Assembly (NCBI RefSeq): GCF_958979055.1
Contig: NC_084889.1
Location: 868,001 to 932,000, forward strand
Origin: Alnus glutinosa
Lineage: Eukaryota; Streptophyta; Magnoliopsida; Fagales; Betulaceae
Reading direction: 5' to 3'
DNA: 64,000 nt
Below, piece after piece: positions 50,844 through 62,500 of the stretch. The notes beneath the pieces are model-generated. The model was not told the DNA's origin. It saw only the letters and a list, made by a program, of their open reading frames with translations, and did no database searches. Position 1 is the first letter of the stretch. Every line of letters starts with the position of its first letter. The position numbers and the translations under genes are program-made.

Positions 50844-52311
50844 CAACCTTGCTTTACTGGCTGCACCTATAATCCGTAGAGTTTCCTCAGTGCTGACTCC
50901 ATCGTATATTATTACGTCAAATTTAACTTTTTTGGGGTTCCTTTGACCCACATTACTCAAGAATCCTACAAGCCTCTCAAGTGCGAATGCCGAAAAAATA
51001 GAATCCATCCCATGAAGCACTCCAAGCTCTTCTCCCACAATCTACACATTATAAACAACAGTCCATATAGTCCTCCAAGACATTCAAGGGAGACGATATC
51101 TTCAAATTAGACTGCACAAAAATATCCCCAACAATATTACGTACCCACCCCTTCGAGAACTCCTTGGGTCATATTAAGATGAGCATCTGCTTGCTTTAGC
51201 CGATTGAGAGGTTCAAGAAGCATCTGTCATAAGCAACAACAATTCATCTTGAGTAACCACTGAAAGAAAAAACATACAAGGTGACATAGAGTAAGTAGGA
51301 TAGGAGGTTAAAAAACACACTTTAGTGGTTTCCAACCTAACAGCCGTAAGGTTCTTGTTGCATGTTACAGGAGAAGTTCCAATCTTACAATTCAAAAGAT
51401 AATCAACTGTGGGGTCTTGGTTATGTATCACCAAGCATGTGCTGAGCCCGGCCAATGCATAATGCTGAGAACCAGAGAGAACTAAATTGGTTAAAAAAAT
51501 CACTGAATAATTTGTGGTAAATGGGAATCTTAAGTTATAAACTGCTCATTATCTCTAGGGAGGGAAAAAACGCGATTAGTTTGAAATGATGTTAAAGGAG
51601 CTAACTTCAAGTGGTAGACTGAAATAATCTTTCAGAAAATAATACTCCTATAGAACAGAGATAAAGGAATATCCAGCTTAAATAAACTGAGTGGTTTAAA
51701 AATAGTTCGTATATGCTCTCTTTTACATTAGTGAAGAAGCTCTGACTTCTAAGCTCTGACTTCTTGCTACTTTGATTGAGATAAAGTCAATTATAAGAAT
51801 GTTTCAGAATTCTTATTAGCACCATAATTTCTCAAATGGAAACACCCTGAAATTTTCCATGAATTAAAATTACCCTCTATCTTTCTGAATACATATTTAA
51901 AACCAATAGTCTGTTTATAGTTGCTTACAGATCTAAACGCAGATTAAGACAATTTGTGCATACCATATTGTCTACATTTCACACAACCAAATTATATGAG
52001 AAGTAAAGCAGTGAACTTTTAACTCAAGAACCCACAAATTATCATCGAAAATAAAAAGCAAAAAACGCAAAACAACGATGCAAAACATGACCATTTACCT
52101 GAGCGGCGAAAACCGCTGACGTGGTCTTGCCGGACCCACCTTTGCCCAAAAAGGTGACCAATTTGGTTGATTGGTGAGAAGAATTACTACCATTGCTGCC
52201 ACTACTACCATTCTCTGCTGATAAACCCGCCACTGCAAAAGCTCTTCTTCGAAGAGTGGAATGGGAAGTGGGGTGTGCGAGGAGGATAGGAGAAGAGAGA
52301 CAAGAATCCAT
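49139..52311 (-). CDS. GET3D: GET3d-type plastid ArsA/GET3 ATPase with alpha-crystallin-like tail
   Basis: Member of the ArsA/GET3 P-loop ATPase family, of the plastid GET3d branch (At1g26090 type). Its client is not settled; tail-anchored protein handling is the family theme. Seven exons on the minus strand: 52099..52311, 51321..51464, 51149..51223, 50848..51041, 50545..50716, 50048..50464, 49139..49270; 448 residues, close to the family length. Residues 1-48 form a Ser/Arg-rich transit-type peptide. The deviant Walker A is GKGGSGKTT (56-64) with the signature lysine. Then come [37 protein letters not shown], a middle domain and a C-terminal alpha-crystallin-like part ([20 protein letters not shown] ... 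[17 protein letters not shown]). Start chosen at ATG 52311, which gives the plastid-type leader; an open frame upstream has only a non-ATG start. Its 3' end is copied at 58.5-59.3 kb. Confidence 0.94.
49494..49664. mobile_element. MITE in GET3d intron 6
   Basis: Ends CCCCGTTTGTTAAAAG and, inverted, TCTGTTTGTTAATGTG. The reverse complement of the interior reads GATGTGACATAGAGGTTAAA, like the MITEs at 22024 and 25419 (GATGTGACATAAAAGTAAAA). A truncated copy lies in the relic at 59206..59280. Confidence 0.55.
50719..50839. repeat. 40-bp direct repeat and (GA)n run in GET3d intron 4
   Basis: GTGCATCATCATGTCAAGGC-type sequence occurs at 50719 and 50759. It is followed by a GA run (50791..50839) that ends only a few bases from the exon 4 donor (GTTGGAAA on the minus strand). 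On the transcript it is a CU run. Confidence 0.85.
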
Positions 52312-52458
52312 TCTTTGACAAAGAATTCTCGGCGGGAGTGAGAGTAAAGAACTCAGAAGGCTGGGGTTTTTGCAGCGTTTTTTTGAGTTTGGGAATACAC
52401 AAACGAACAAGACCTGTGAATGTGTCGGGCCTACCAGGCAGTCAAACTGAAATTACAA

Positions 52459-52565
52459 CTTGCCTCTAGTAAAAAAATAAATAAATAAATAAATGGAAAA
52501 AAGTAAGGCTGAAAATTGAAATTACAAAGGTAATAGGCTGAGCTTGCCTCTAGTAAAAAAATAAA
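52459..52565. repeat. short direct repeat upstream of GET3d
   Basis: CTTGCCTCTAGTAAAAAAAT occurs at about 52459 and again at about 52543, with GAAATTACAA-type sequence before each, so roughly 84 bp has been duplicated in the GET3d upstream region. Confidence 0.7.
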
Positions 52566-52588
52566 AAACTTCCTCTGTTGACTGTAAT

Positions 52589-53050
52589 TCTTTTTTTTTT
52601 TTTTTTTTTTTTTTTGAACAAATAGCACGTGCTATTATCAAATCTGCAAAGTACATCATGAGTAAAAGGACAAGACCCCTTAAACTTTAAGCCAGAAGGA
52701 TCTGACTTAAAAACAGCTGCATGCACAGAAACATCAGATCTTTCCAGAATTACATTTGAGCCTCTCTTACATTTACGCTCACTCTCAAATAAAAGAGGGT
52801 CGATCTAGCATCAAGCCAATTAAAATTCTAATAAAATCTGAGTAATACACAAGCAGACTGTACATGAAGAAACAAGGGAATAAACAACACAAACAGACAG
52901 AAGCCACAAAAATCAAGCTGCCAGCAGTAGAAGCGGGGGCTGAAACCGCCAGAGACGGCGGCGCGTGACCCACACGCGCCGTCACCGATGCCACCCAGCC
53001 GCAGATCAGCCACCGTAGCCCCCAGCCCCACCGTGCCCAGCCAGAAAAAT
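52589..53050 (-). mobile_element. retroposon 3' end (LINE-like), minus strand
   Basis: A T-run of about 25 (52590..52614) is followed by GAACAAATAGCACGTGCTAT, which read on the minus strand is a 3' UTR ending in a poly(A) tail. The distal part (52910..53045) is CG-rich with open frames but no recognised domain. The right boundary is a guess, and no target duplication was found. Confidence 0.45.
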
Positions 53051-53189
53051 GCGGAGCGTGGCAGATTAAGGTATTTGAATACTATCCGCGGTAGAGTGTG
53101 TAAAAATTAGAATTAAAATATATAGTATAGTTTCATGTAATTTTCTATATATACATTGGGGTCCTCATGAGTTGTCATCCTAAAAATTT

Positions 53190-55560
53190 CACAAGTTTTT
53201 TTTTTTAGTAGAACTGTCTCCATTAAAAAATTAGCAATTTAAGCATAACGTTCTACTTGAAAAAACCATTAAAACAAAGAGGAAAATCCTTAAGACAAAT
53301 TCATTCCTCACTAAGAATGAGTGCTTCATTCAGATGCTTGTGGGCAACCCATTGGCAATTCACCGAATATGAAAAACTTTCCACCGACAAAATTCATTTA
53401 ATACCCACCTGAGCCTCCTCGATAATATGGTCATATTTACTTAAATTACAACCTTCCTTTCTCAGGGCCTACACCATCTGGAAAGCATCTCTTTCCAGCT
53501 CCACCCGTTGGTACCTCAACTCCCTGCTGAATAAAATAGCTCACCAAGTTGCAGTGGCTTCTGCAATAACAAGGTTAATTTGTAATATGATCTTTTAGAG
53601 CAAACAAGATAGCCAAGACCTCACCCTCGAAATCTTGAATGATCGCTCCAATATCCATCTTTTGGTTGTTTTTGTCTGCAGTCGCATCCAAATTGACCTT
53701 TACAAAACCTTCCAATGGGGCTTGCAACCTCAGGTTCGAGGTAAGGATAGCTTCTAGGCAAATCCCTTGGCTAGAGTTAGCACTACGATAAGCCTCTGAG
53801 TGAGTCTAATGCTTGACTAACAATAAGGGTAGGATGGCTGAAAATACCCCAATGGACCACCCATTCGGGCGTAGCCACAAGGTTCACATTACAACCTCTA
53901 TAAGCTCCATGTCATCAGGTTTCATATCTCGTTGGAGGGTCTCTATAATGGCTAGAAAAAAAAAAAAAAAAAAAAATCCTCATGCTCTTTGGTTTTTTTT
54001 TTTTTTTTTTTTTTTACACAAACTCCAGACATCCTTAGTAGTCCCACAACCCCAAATATATGATCGGTAGTCTCAGCCTCAAGCCCACAGAGAACGCAAA
54101 GAGGGTCTTCCATGATTTTCCTTTTAAAAAGATTGGCTTTCGTTGGAAGCGCATTTATGAATGTCCGTTAGTATGAGGCACTTTCATTTTCCAGAGGCTC
54201 TTCCATAGCAAACAATGTTGACACATACGTAAGCATTCGCCTTTTGCCAAGGCTATCATGTCCATTTGTATATGGTAAGCACTACGAACTATAAATTCCC
54301 CATTAACTGTGGCAGTACTAGTCCAGATCTGTCTATCACTACAACTATTCAATCCTAGAGGAATTTGGCAAATGATGTCAGCATTAAGCCTACCAACCAA
54401 AGAATTACCAAAGATGAATTCCATGCATTAGTGTTTTGATCAATAAGTTTTGATATGTATGCCTCTTCATGTAGCCCTTGTGCCAGAAAGACGCAATGGA
54501 CAATATGTTGGAGTAGCTATTGATCCTTCCATATTCTAATATGTCGACCATTTCTTACTCGCCAATTTAACCCCTCTGAAAGAAGATCTTGGGCCGACCA
54601 AATACTTCTCCATATGTATGACGGGCGCCGACCCAGTGGAGCATCAAGGATAAAGCTAGAAGGAAAATACTTAGCTTTTAAAATTCTTGCCGGCAAGGAC
54701 TCAGAGTTCTTTAGAATTCTCCAGCATTGTTTGGCGAGTAGCGCATTGAGTTGCCTTAAGCCCTGAAACATAAAGAATTTGGCTTGTGATTTATGCCTTT
54801 GTATTCAGGCTAATTATAAAGAAAATGGAGGTTTTCTCTTTATTCAACCGTTGCCATGAAACTTTCTCATAACTGTCTAAAATATGTTGGACATGAGACC
54901 ATTCTACCAAACTCTCCTCACAGAACACGCGACTGTCATTTGCAAAAAATAAATAGTTGAGACATACACGGCCTCTAGCAATAGGCACTCCTGTAAAGCT
55001 ACCCACCCTTTTAGCTTTCTGCAACATAGAACTAATAGCCTTAGCACAAAGAATGAATAAATAAGGGGAGAGTAGGTCACCTTGACGGATACCACGGGTC
55101 GGAGTGATTCTTCCATGCGGTTCCCCATTGATTAAAATAAAGTATGAAATAGAATTGGTACACTTCATGATTAGCTGAATCTGAAAAATAAAGACTCCTA
55201 ATATGTGTGTGTAATTACAACCAAACATGCAACCAAAATTCTTCTACTCTACTTCACTAACTCTCTCTTGCATTGCTTAAGCTTGCTGAGGACAATATCT
55301 AAATTGTCCCCTCCCTGTCTATTATCTCCCCAGGCTGTAGCAACCGTAGCTGAACTATCATCATAGACCATTCGACTAGCCTCAAACTTGAAGTTCTGAG
55401 TACTCCACCTATTGTCCACCAATCTACTCCCATAATTAAGAGATAACGGGCAATGATTAGAGCTTTTAGCTGTCAATACAAAAGTGTCAGTTTCTCCAAA
55501 AAAATCACACCTTTCAATATTAGCTACCACTCAATCAAGCCTTTCAAAAATCCCTCAAGT
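53190..55560 (-). mobile_element. decayed L1-type LINE fragment with RNase H
   Basis: Minus strand, from the right: end of the endonuclease and linker (TDTFVLTAKSSNHCPLSLNY, 55249..55530), reverse transcriptase (TPTRGIRQGDLLSPYLFILC; catalytic box FFANDS instead of FADD, about 54935), a gap, ALLAKQCWRILKNSESLPAR, RRPSYIWRSIWSAQDLLSEG, the zf-RVT end, and RNase H (FVKVNLDATADKNNQKMDIG, near 53690). Much of the reverse transcriptase N-terminal half is missing and frames are broken. A T-run near 53197 may be the tail. An A/T-run pair at 53952..54015 looks like a further small insertion. Confidence 0.8.
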
Positions 55561-55561
55561 T

Positions 55562-55563
<2 letters not shown>

Positions 55564-55602
<39 letters not shown>
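55564..55602. repeat. (TA)n microsatellite
   Basis: About 19 TA units at the upstream edge of the LINE fragment. Confidence 0.9.
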
Positions 55603-55604
<2 letters not shown>

Positions 55605-55768
55605 TTCTCTTATTTTTTACTTTTTAAAATTATTATTGAATCTTTAACGTTAATGTGTGTAATAATATAGACCCCACAAATTTAATGGTAATTTTAAAAA
55701 TTTAAAAGATGATAGAAGGTCTAGAAAAGGGAATGATATTTTCTTTGGGAGGGTTGTTAGAAAAACAC

Positions 55769-55871
55769 AAAGTGCACACTAGTTGCACACCCCTCCTCTC
55801 ACATGGGGTGTGACCTACCACATGTGGGTCCCACCCCATGTGAGAGGGGGATGTGCACCTAGTGTGCATTT
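55769..55871. repeat. about 100-bp foldback (MITE-like hairpin)
   Basis: Left arm AAAGTGCACACTAGTTGCAC then CTCTCACATGGGGTG; right arm CACCCCATGTGAGAG then GTGCACCTAGTGTGCATTT. The arms pair almost throughout, with a loop of about 25 bases around ACCTACCACATGTGGGTC. No target duplication was settled. Confidence 0.8.
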
Positions 55872-56239
55872 GATTTTTTTTTTTTTTTTTTTGGCGTTTC
55901 CCTTTCTTTGGTGTTTCTGTCTCGGATGAGCAGAGCTAGATGAAGTGACAAGGAGCGACGTCGTTTGGTCTCAAACATAAGGAGTGATGATTTTTTTTTT
56001 TATTATTATTTTTTTAAAGATTTTTTAAGGATAAGTTTTTAAAATATTACTTATTATTTTTAAATTAAAAATCTTTGTAATTACCCCTCATTAAGTACAA
56101 CAAGTAACACGGCTGGCCATAGATAGCATATATATTCTTTTAAAAAAAAGTTGACAAGTTTTATGCCAATTTTATAAATAATAAAATTTGTTTGGGCAAA
56201 TCCATTAATGGTCCTTTTTCAGAAATTAAGTGGTAGATA

Positions 56240-56241
<2 letters not shown>

Positions 56242-56289
<48 letters not shown>
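56242..56289. repeat. (TA)n microsatellite
   Basis: About 24 TA units in AT-rich, gene-free DNA (55603..57000). Apart from the foldback at 55769 I see nothing else in that stretch. Confidence 0.9.
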
Positions 56290-56291
<2 letters not shown>

Positions 56292-57006
56292 TGAAAAAAA
56301 TAATAAAAAAATAAATTGGGCAAATCCACCTATTTGGATCATATTCTAGTGTGATTTGAATAAGAAAAATGTTAGACATTACATTTATATCTAATTATCC
56401 AACTTTGTTGATGTGGTAATGTTAATATAGTCATTGAAATTTTCTTTTCTTTAGATACATTTCTTCATTAATTGAATTCTTTTTTTTTTTTTTTTTGAAG
56501 AGGATTGTATTCTTTATAGTATCTTAAAACAAACACACTATTTTAAAAAGCCCCTTCTCCCTGTTATTGAAAAACCAATTGTGGATTTTCAATCCCAAAA
56601 CAAAAATTCAGGATAAATTTGAACCATTAACTATTGACTTTGAATATGAATTCATGAACAGTTCACTATCTATTCTTATAGATAGTTTTCATAAATAAAA
56701 TAAAAAAAATCAAACAACAATCCTATACTATACAATAATAGGCTATAATAATAAATAATAGTAGTAGTAGAAGAAGAAGAGTATTCAACTATTCATGAAT
56801 ACGTACTGCTCATTACATACTAATTTAAGAGAATATTACTATAGCCATAAACTTAAGAGAACATTACTATAGGCATAAACCTAATTCCATGTCAAGGCAT
56901 TACATACTGCTCATCACCCATAACAAGTTAAACACTTTAATCCTAACAGTTTATTTAACATAAAGTCATATAGATAAAGATAAGATAAACACACTATAAG
57001 AAGTAC

Positions 57007-57186
57007 TTAATGGTCATCATCCTTCATGCGGTTCTCTCTTTTCTCTTTGGTGGTGAAGCGACGCCCACACCCGCTCTTAAAGCACTCGTACACAGCTGAG
57101 GAATGCTTATCATTCTGGTGCTGCAGCATTCTGTCCCGATTGTGGAAGGTCTCGGAACACAGGTGGCATTTCACCGGGGGAGCCAT
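57007..57186 (-). CDS. small C2H2 zinc-finger protein (59 aa)
   Basis: ATG at 57186 opens MAPPVKCHLCSETFHNRDRM and the frame stops at 57007. The first finger is complete: C-x2-C-x12-H-x5-H (CHLCSETF ... HQNDKH). The second (YECFKSGCGRRF) has two cysteines (C-x4-C) but its histidine end is irregular, with only the C-terminal DDDH. It is intronless and very short. It may be a real micro-zinc-finger gene or the truncated end of a longer one. The upstream side has a purine-rich leader (57200..57245). Function unknown; nucleic acid binding is the family expectation. Confidence 0.55.
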   Translation of the reverse strand: MAPPVKCHLCSETFHNRDRMLQHQNDKHSSAVYECFKSGCGRRFTTKEKRENRMKDDDH

Positions 57187-58497
57187 GGTAGCTTTGAGGA
57201 TCAACAGAGAGCTAGGGGAGAGAGCTAGGGGAGGTGGGGGAAAGACTTGGCTTGGTGCGTAATGGGGATGTTAGGATTCTGAAATATAATTGCCCTTTTA
57301 TGCCCAAATATCGTGTAATTATTCATGTATCAGTACTGTGATAACATCAGCCTAAAAATAACAAAAATATATTCTTTGATTTTGACATCAAACCACTTGC
57401 CCCTCCTCTCTCTTCCAACCCTCATTTCCTGATACCTCTCATGTACAAGCCCAAGTAACAAAAAAATACAAGCCCAAAACCAATGCCTTCGCCACATGGA
57501 CCTCTTGAACTCCATTTTCAGAGCCTACTTCGAGACTGAGAGCAACAATATCCAATCATTGCCCTCCACGTAGGACCTTGCCAAGATACGATCCTTCCTG
57601 ACTTACTTCCTCTTCCTTGGGCAATTTGAACTGGTAATTGCTGTGGATTCCAATCCCTTACCAAGACCATTCCCATCTCCATTGCAGCTTATTTTGTCCC
57701 TCCGTTTAATTCAGGTCCAAACTCCTGAGCAAGTTCCAGTAACAAGCTCACCCAAAATAGTTTCCATTAGCAGAACAGCACCTGAACAATCATAGGAAAC
57801 AAGAGCTTCAACTCCAGTTGACTGGCATTCCTTGCTGAATGGTTAAAGCTTTTGCCACAAACAGCAATCTGAAGGCAACATGAGTTGCAAACCATGTTTT
57901 ACTTAAAATATATCCACAGTAGCTGGTGACAAAAAAATTCACCAATCACAGCAAGATAGGCAGTCAAAGTGTGCACTGAAACCTTCACCATTTGATTGGC
58001 TTGTGAACCGTTATTACCAAGTACATCTCAGAACAGTCCCAATACCACTAGCAAACAGCATACATCGGCCAATAATTCTTTAGAAGCCCCTGTGGTTTTC
58101 CATAAATCCATTGGTGTACCTATCAATGTTTAGCCTTTTTGTTTGCTCAAACCTATTGAGCCCGAGAAACCACAAGGCTGAATCCCATAACGACCAAATG
58201 AAGCATAAATATTGCCAGCCAAAATATATACCACCAGCGGCATGGTGGCTCAGAAGCCAGCTTTTGAGCACCGTGGCCACTTCTCCGACTCCGAACCACA
58301 TTCTTTAATTATTTAAATATAAACAATCGCAATCAGAATCTGAAGTCGTTCTCGTTACATTAAGCCAAAAAAGAAGCATAAATTCATCAAAAACACAGAT
58401 TTTGCCGCTGACTTCTGAATTGGATTTGAAGTTGATCATATCTACTTAAACACAAATTAAAGTAAATTACCCAGAGAAAACACAAAGACTCATTAAA
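57187..58497. other. gene-free region with possible transcript remnants
   Basis: Less AT-rich than its surroundings. Minus-strand frames such as WLLSHHAAGGIYFGWQYLCF (about 58190..58260) look protein-like but match no family I know, and no splice model is convincing. It may hold a decayed or non-coding gene. Confidence 0.4.
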
Positions 58498-59280
58498 ATG
58501 CTGGGCATCAATAAAATGAAAAGTTCATATTGAAACCTAGTAACAAGGGTATGAAGCATTTATCTGGTTGTCATTATTATGGTCGTTGGTTTATTGACCC
58601 CAACCCATCAAAGTTTTCTTTCAAACTGGATTATAAGAATTTCCTCCAACCTAGTTTACAAAACAAACATCTGCTCAAAATACATATGATTCTCACGTGC
58701 ATTTTTAATAGAGCACCACATGGATCGATATTGAAACATCGATCATATGTTTTCAAGTGCCAAATGAATAAAACTGAAAAGCCAAACACTACATAATATC
58801 CAAAGCGAAAAAAGAATACTATTTATCAATGTCATTCCACCACCGCATTGTGAGTACAAGACTTCTGTTCATGAACTTGGCACCTCCCACCTTTCCTTGA
58901 ATCTCAGGAGGCAGAAAAATGACGCGTCTTTGGTCCAATGCTTCCACCAATAACTCGGATCGACCCCTCTACTGCATATATAAGTCAGAAACTAATAATG
59001 TCAATCAGAAATTCTGCAAATTCATTCAAGATAAAAGGGGCACAATAACATACCAGAACTTTAGAAGTTTATTATCCTTAAAATCCACTACAAGGAATGT
59101 CCAAATTCGTACTTCTTGTGTGCCATAATTTTTTCAATAAGGTAATTCCTATAGTTCAAAGAAGTATCTGTATTATCTCTTTTCAGACCAGCTGAAACTA
59201 AATTGCTCGGTTTTTGCTTTCTGTTTTCAAAACAAAAACATTAACAAACAACTCAAAAAACAAAACACCCAAATCTGTCT
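58498..59280 (-). pseudogene. relic copy of the GET3d 3' end and flank
   Basis: A diverged copy of about 48775..49640: the 3' flank (ATTTATCTGGTTGTCAT, CATGGATCGATAT, AACATCGATCATATGTTTTC), exon 7 (58839..58971) and part of intron 6, including the start of its MITE. The exon copy begins TAG where GET3d has TAC ([11 protein letters not shown]), and its final stop codon is TGG. The exon is otherwise recognisable ([20 protein letters not shown]). No other GET3d exon is present. At 59280 it is cut by a LINE. Not functional. Confidence 0.9.
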
Positions 59281-59526
59281 TTTTTTTCGATGAATGAAAG
59301 CTTTATTGATCAACAACCAACTACACTCCAGATAAACTAGAACTCATAACCCAATCAAAAACCAAACCAAAGGCCAGAATACAAGCCTAAACACCGTAAA
59401 AACCAACTGCAACAAACCAAAAGACAACAAGACAAGCCCAGGCCAAACAACAAGTCAAGACCAGAACAAACAACAAACAGTCCACCAAATACACACAACC
59501 AATCTACAAAACATCTACATCAGATG

Positions 59527-62500
59527 TTATAGGTTCCATTTATCCACAAGTTCTGCATTATAGGTAAGCTTCTTAAATCTGCCTTGAGCTATCACCCGGA
59601 CCCTCACATCCCACTTGATCTGAGCCAGAATAGCTTCTTCAGATCTGGGAATCTTTAAGTGAATCAAATCATTTTTGTGCCTCCATAAGTGATAAACTGT
59701 GGCACCCAAACACAATCTACCCAAGCAAGCCTTAAGACTCTTCCCAATCAACATGGTATTACCCCAACTCTCAATACAATCCCATTCCACCGGAACATTT
59801 ATCAAAGAGCACTCAGCCATGATATGAATCTATATGCGGCAACTAAAGCTGCACTTGAAAAAAAGATGGTCACGACTCTCCATTCCCCCATAACAAAAAG
59901 GACAGAGGATATTTCCAGAAAATCCCCAACAACACATTTTATATTTAGTAACCAAAGCATCCCTAAACACTAACCAAAGAAAAAATGAGTGTTTAGGAAT
60001 GGACAAAGGAGACCAAACCAATTTCCACCATTTAACTATAGGGTAGACAGTTCTCAGCTTTCTCCAAGCATCAGCACAAGAATATTTTCCATCACTAGAA
60101 TCCCAGATAGGCATATCATCTACACCAATCTTCACATCATGAAGCTGGCTCTGAATAGCAACTAAATCATCCGATCGAGCTGCAGGCCAATACCAATTCC
60201 CTTCTTTAATAATAGTATGAAGTCTAGAGTTAATGGGAAAACCAGAATCATAGATCAATCTATAGCCATATCTATCTAAGAGATAACCTTCCGGATGCCA
60301 CTGATCCAGCCATAGAAACACCTTCCTTCCATCCCCAACCTTAAACCTGATGTGTTGTTTTGCAAGGTCTCGAAGCTTAAGAATTTCCTTCCAACTCCAA
60401 GAGCAAGAAGTCGGGATAGGAACCTGCCAGAAGCTCCTACCTTTCAACCAATTTTCTTCAGTCCAGGCCACCCACAAGGAACCAGCTTTGGTGAAGAGGT
60501 TCCAAATGTGGTTAATCATCGAAGCCTTGTTCCACACTTCAATCCTTTTAATACCCAAACCACCTTCCTTCTTTGGGGCACAAATTCTCTCCCAAGAAAC
60601 CTTAGCATTGGCCTTAGAGTCCTTCCCGCTCCAAAGAAACCGGTTAAGTTTTTGCTCAATCAACCGTATGATCTTTTTAGGGAGAATAAACACCTTAGCC
60701 CAAAAAACCTGCAGACTAATGAGGACTGAAGATAAGAGTTGAAGTCTACCAGCGAAGGAAAGACTTCTCACAGTCCAAGAATCAATCCTATCTGTAATTC
60801 AGCTTACCAAAGTTTCACAATCAGAAGAAGACAGCCGTTTTGTTATGAGTGGGACTCCCAAGTATCTAACTGGAAGAGAACCTGCCGGCATCTGTAGAAA
60901 ATCTAGGATGTCTTGCTTGTCTTCCAGCGACACTCCAGCAAGGAAAATAGAACTTTTAGCCGGATTGGCTTTCAAACCAGAAAGAGACTCAAACTCAGCA
61001 AGAGCACCCACAATAGCAGAGACCGAAGCAAGATTAGCTGCAGAAAAAACCAGAAGATCATCCGCAAAGCAAAGATGTGTAAGCTGAATAGCCTTACACT
61101 TGGGGTGGTAACTAAAATGAGGAGAAACAGTAGCTTGAGCCAATAGACGGGATAAACACTCCATAGCCAACACAAAAAGATAAGGGGAAATAGGATCCCC
61201 TTGTCTAAGCCCTTTCCTACCTGCAAAGTGACCCACTAAAGTGCCATTAAGATTTATAGTGAAGGTAGGACTAGTTATGCAAGCTCTAATCCAGGCAACA
61301 AATCTGGCAGGAGCTCCAAAACAATATAAGCAATGCAAAATGTACTCCCAGTCCACAGAATCGTAAGCTTTCATCAAATCCACCTTAAGAGTGCACCTTG
61401 GAGTACCCTTCTCCTTATGATAATCACACACAACCTCTTGAGCTAAAAGAATGTTCTCAGCAATACTTCTTTTTGGAATGAAGGCTCCTTGATTAGAACT
61501 AATAACCTCATCAAGTCCAGGGACCAGTCTATTAGCAAGAATCTTAGTAATACATTTGTATACTAAGTTGCAACAAGCAATAGGCCGATAATCACCCATA
61601 GTAGAAGCATTCTTCTTCTTCGGAATCAGTGTGAGAATAGTAGAGTTCACCTCCCTTATGAGCTTTCCAGTCACAAAGAATTCCAAAATAGCATCACAAA
61701 AATCATCCCCAATCATAGGCCAAATTTTCTGGAAAAATCTAGCTGTAAAGCCATCCGGGCCGAGAGCTTTGCTAGGATTCATAGAGAAAATAACTCTTTG
61801 AATTTCTGATCTAGTCACTGGAGCACACATACCAGCCACACAAGAATCAGAAAACCTCTTATCAATAAGACCAGCAACCCGATCAGCCTTATCTGAAGAG
61901 AAGATATGAGAAGAATGCCCCAACAAATTCTGATAAAAGCTAATAGCCATTCTCTTAATCTCATGCATATCATGAATACTATTACCCTCAGCATCCTTCA
62001 GCATTTTAGTAAGATTAGTGGAATTCCTAACCTTAACCGCATTGTGGAAAAATGCATTGTTACCATCCCCAAGATTAAGCCATTTTACCCTTGATTTTTG
62101 CTTAAGAAAATTCTCTTCTGCAGCCATCAAAGAGATCAGCAAATGAAGGCATTCCTTCTCTTTCCTTTGGCATTCAGCATTGCCTTTGGAAGAAATAAAA
62201 GAATTTTGGGCCTTGGCTAACTCATGCCGGGCTTGAGAAATTTTCAGGCCCAAATTACCAAAAACTTCTCTGTTCTTCACTTTAAGCACATCTTTAACTG
62301 CTTTGAGCTTAGAATAGAAACAGAACATAGAATAACCTTCCACCTCCACCCTCCAAGCATCTCCAATCCAATCTAAGAAATTGTTATGTTCAGCCCAATA
62401 GTCAAAGAACTTGAAAGGCTTAGGTCCGTAGCTAGTAACACTGGAAATAGTCACTAGAGTCGGGGAATGGTCAGAAACTCCTTTCTCAAGAAACTCCACA

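Noticed and set aside
58080-58301. Minus-strand 73-codon frame as a gene
   Set aside because: Protein-like but matches no family I recognise and has no supporting structure; kept only as a note on the region.
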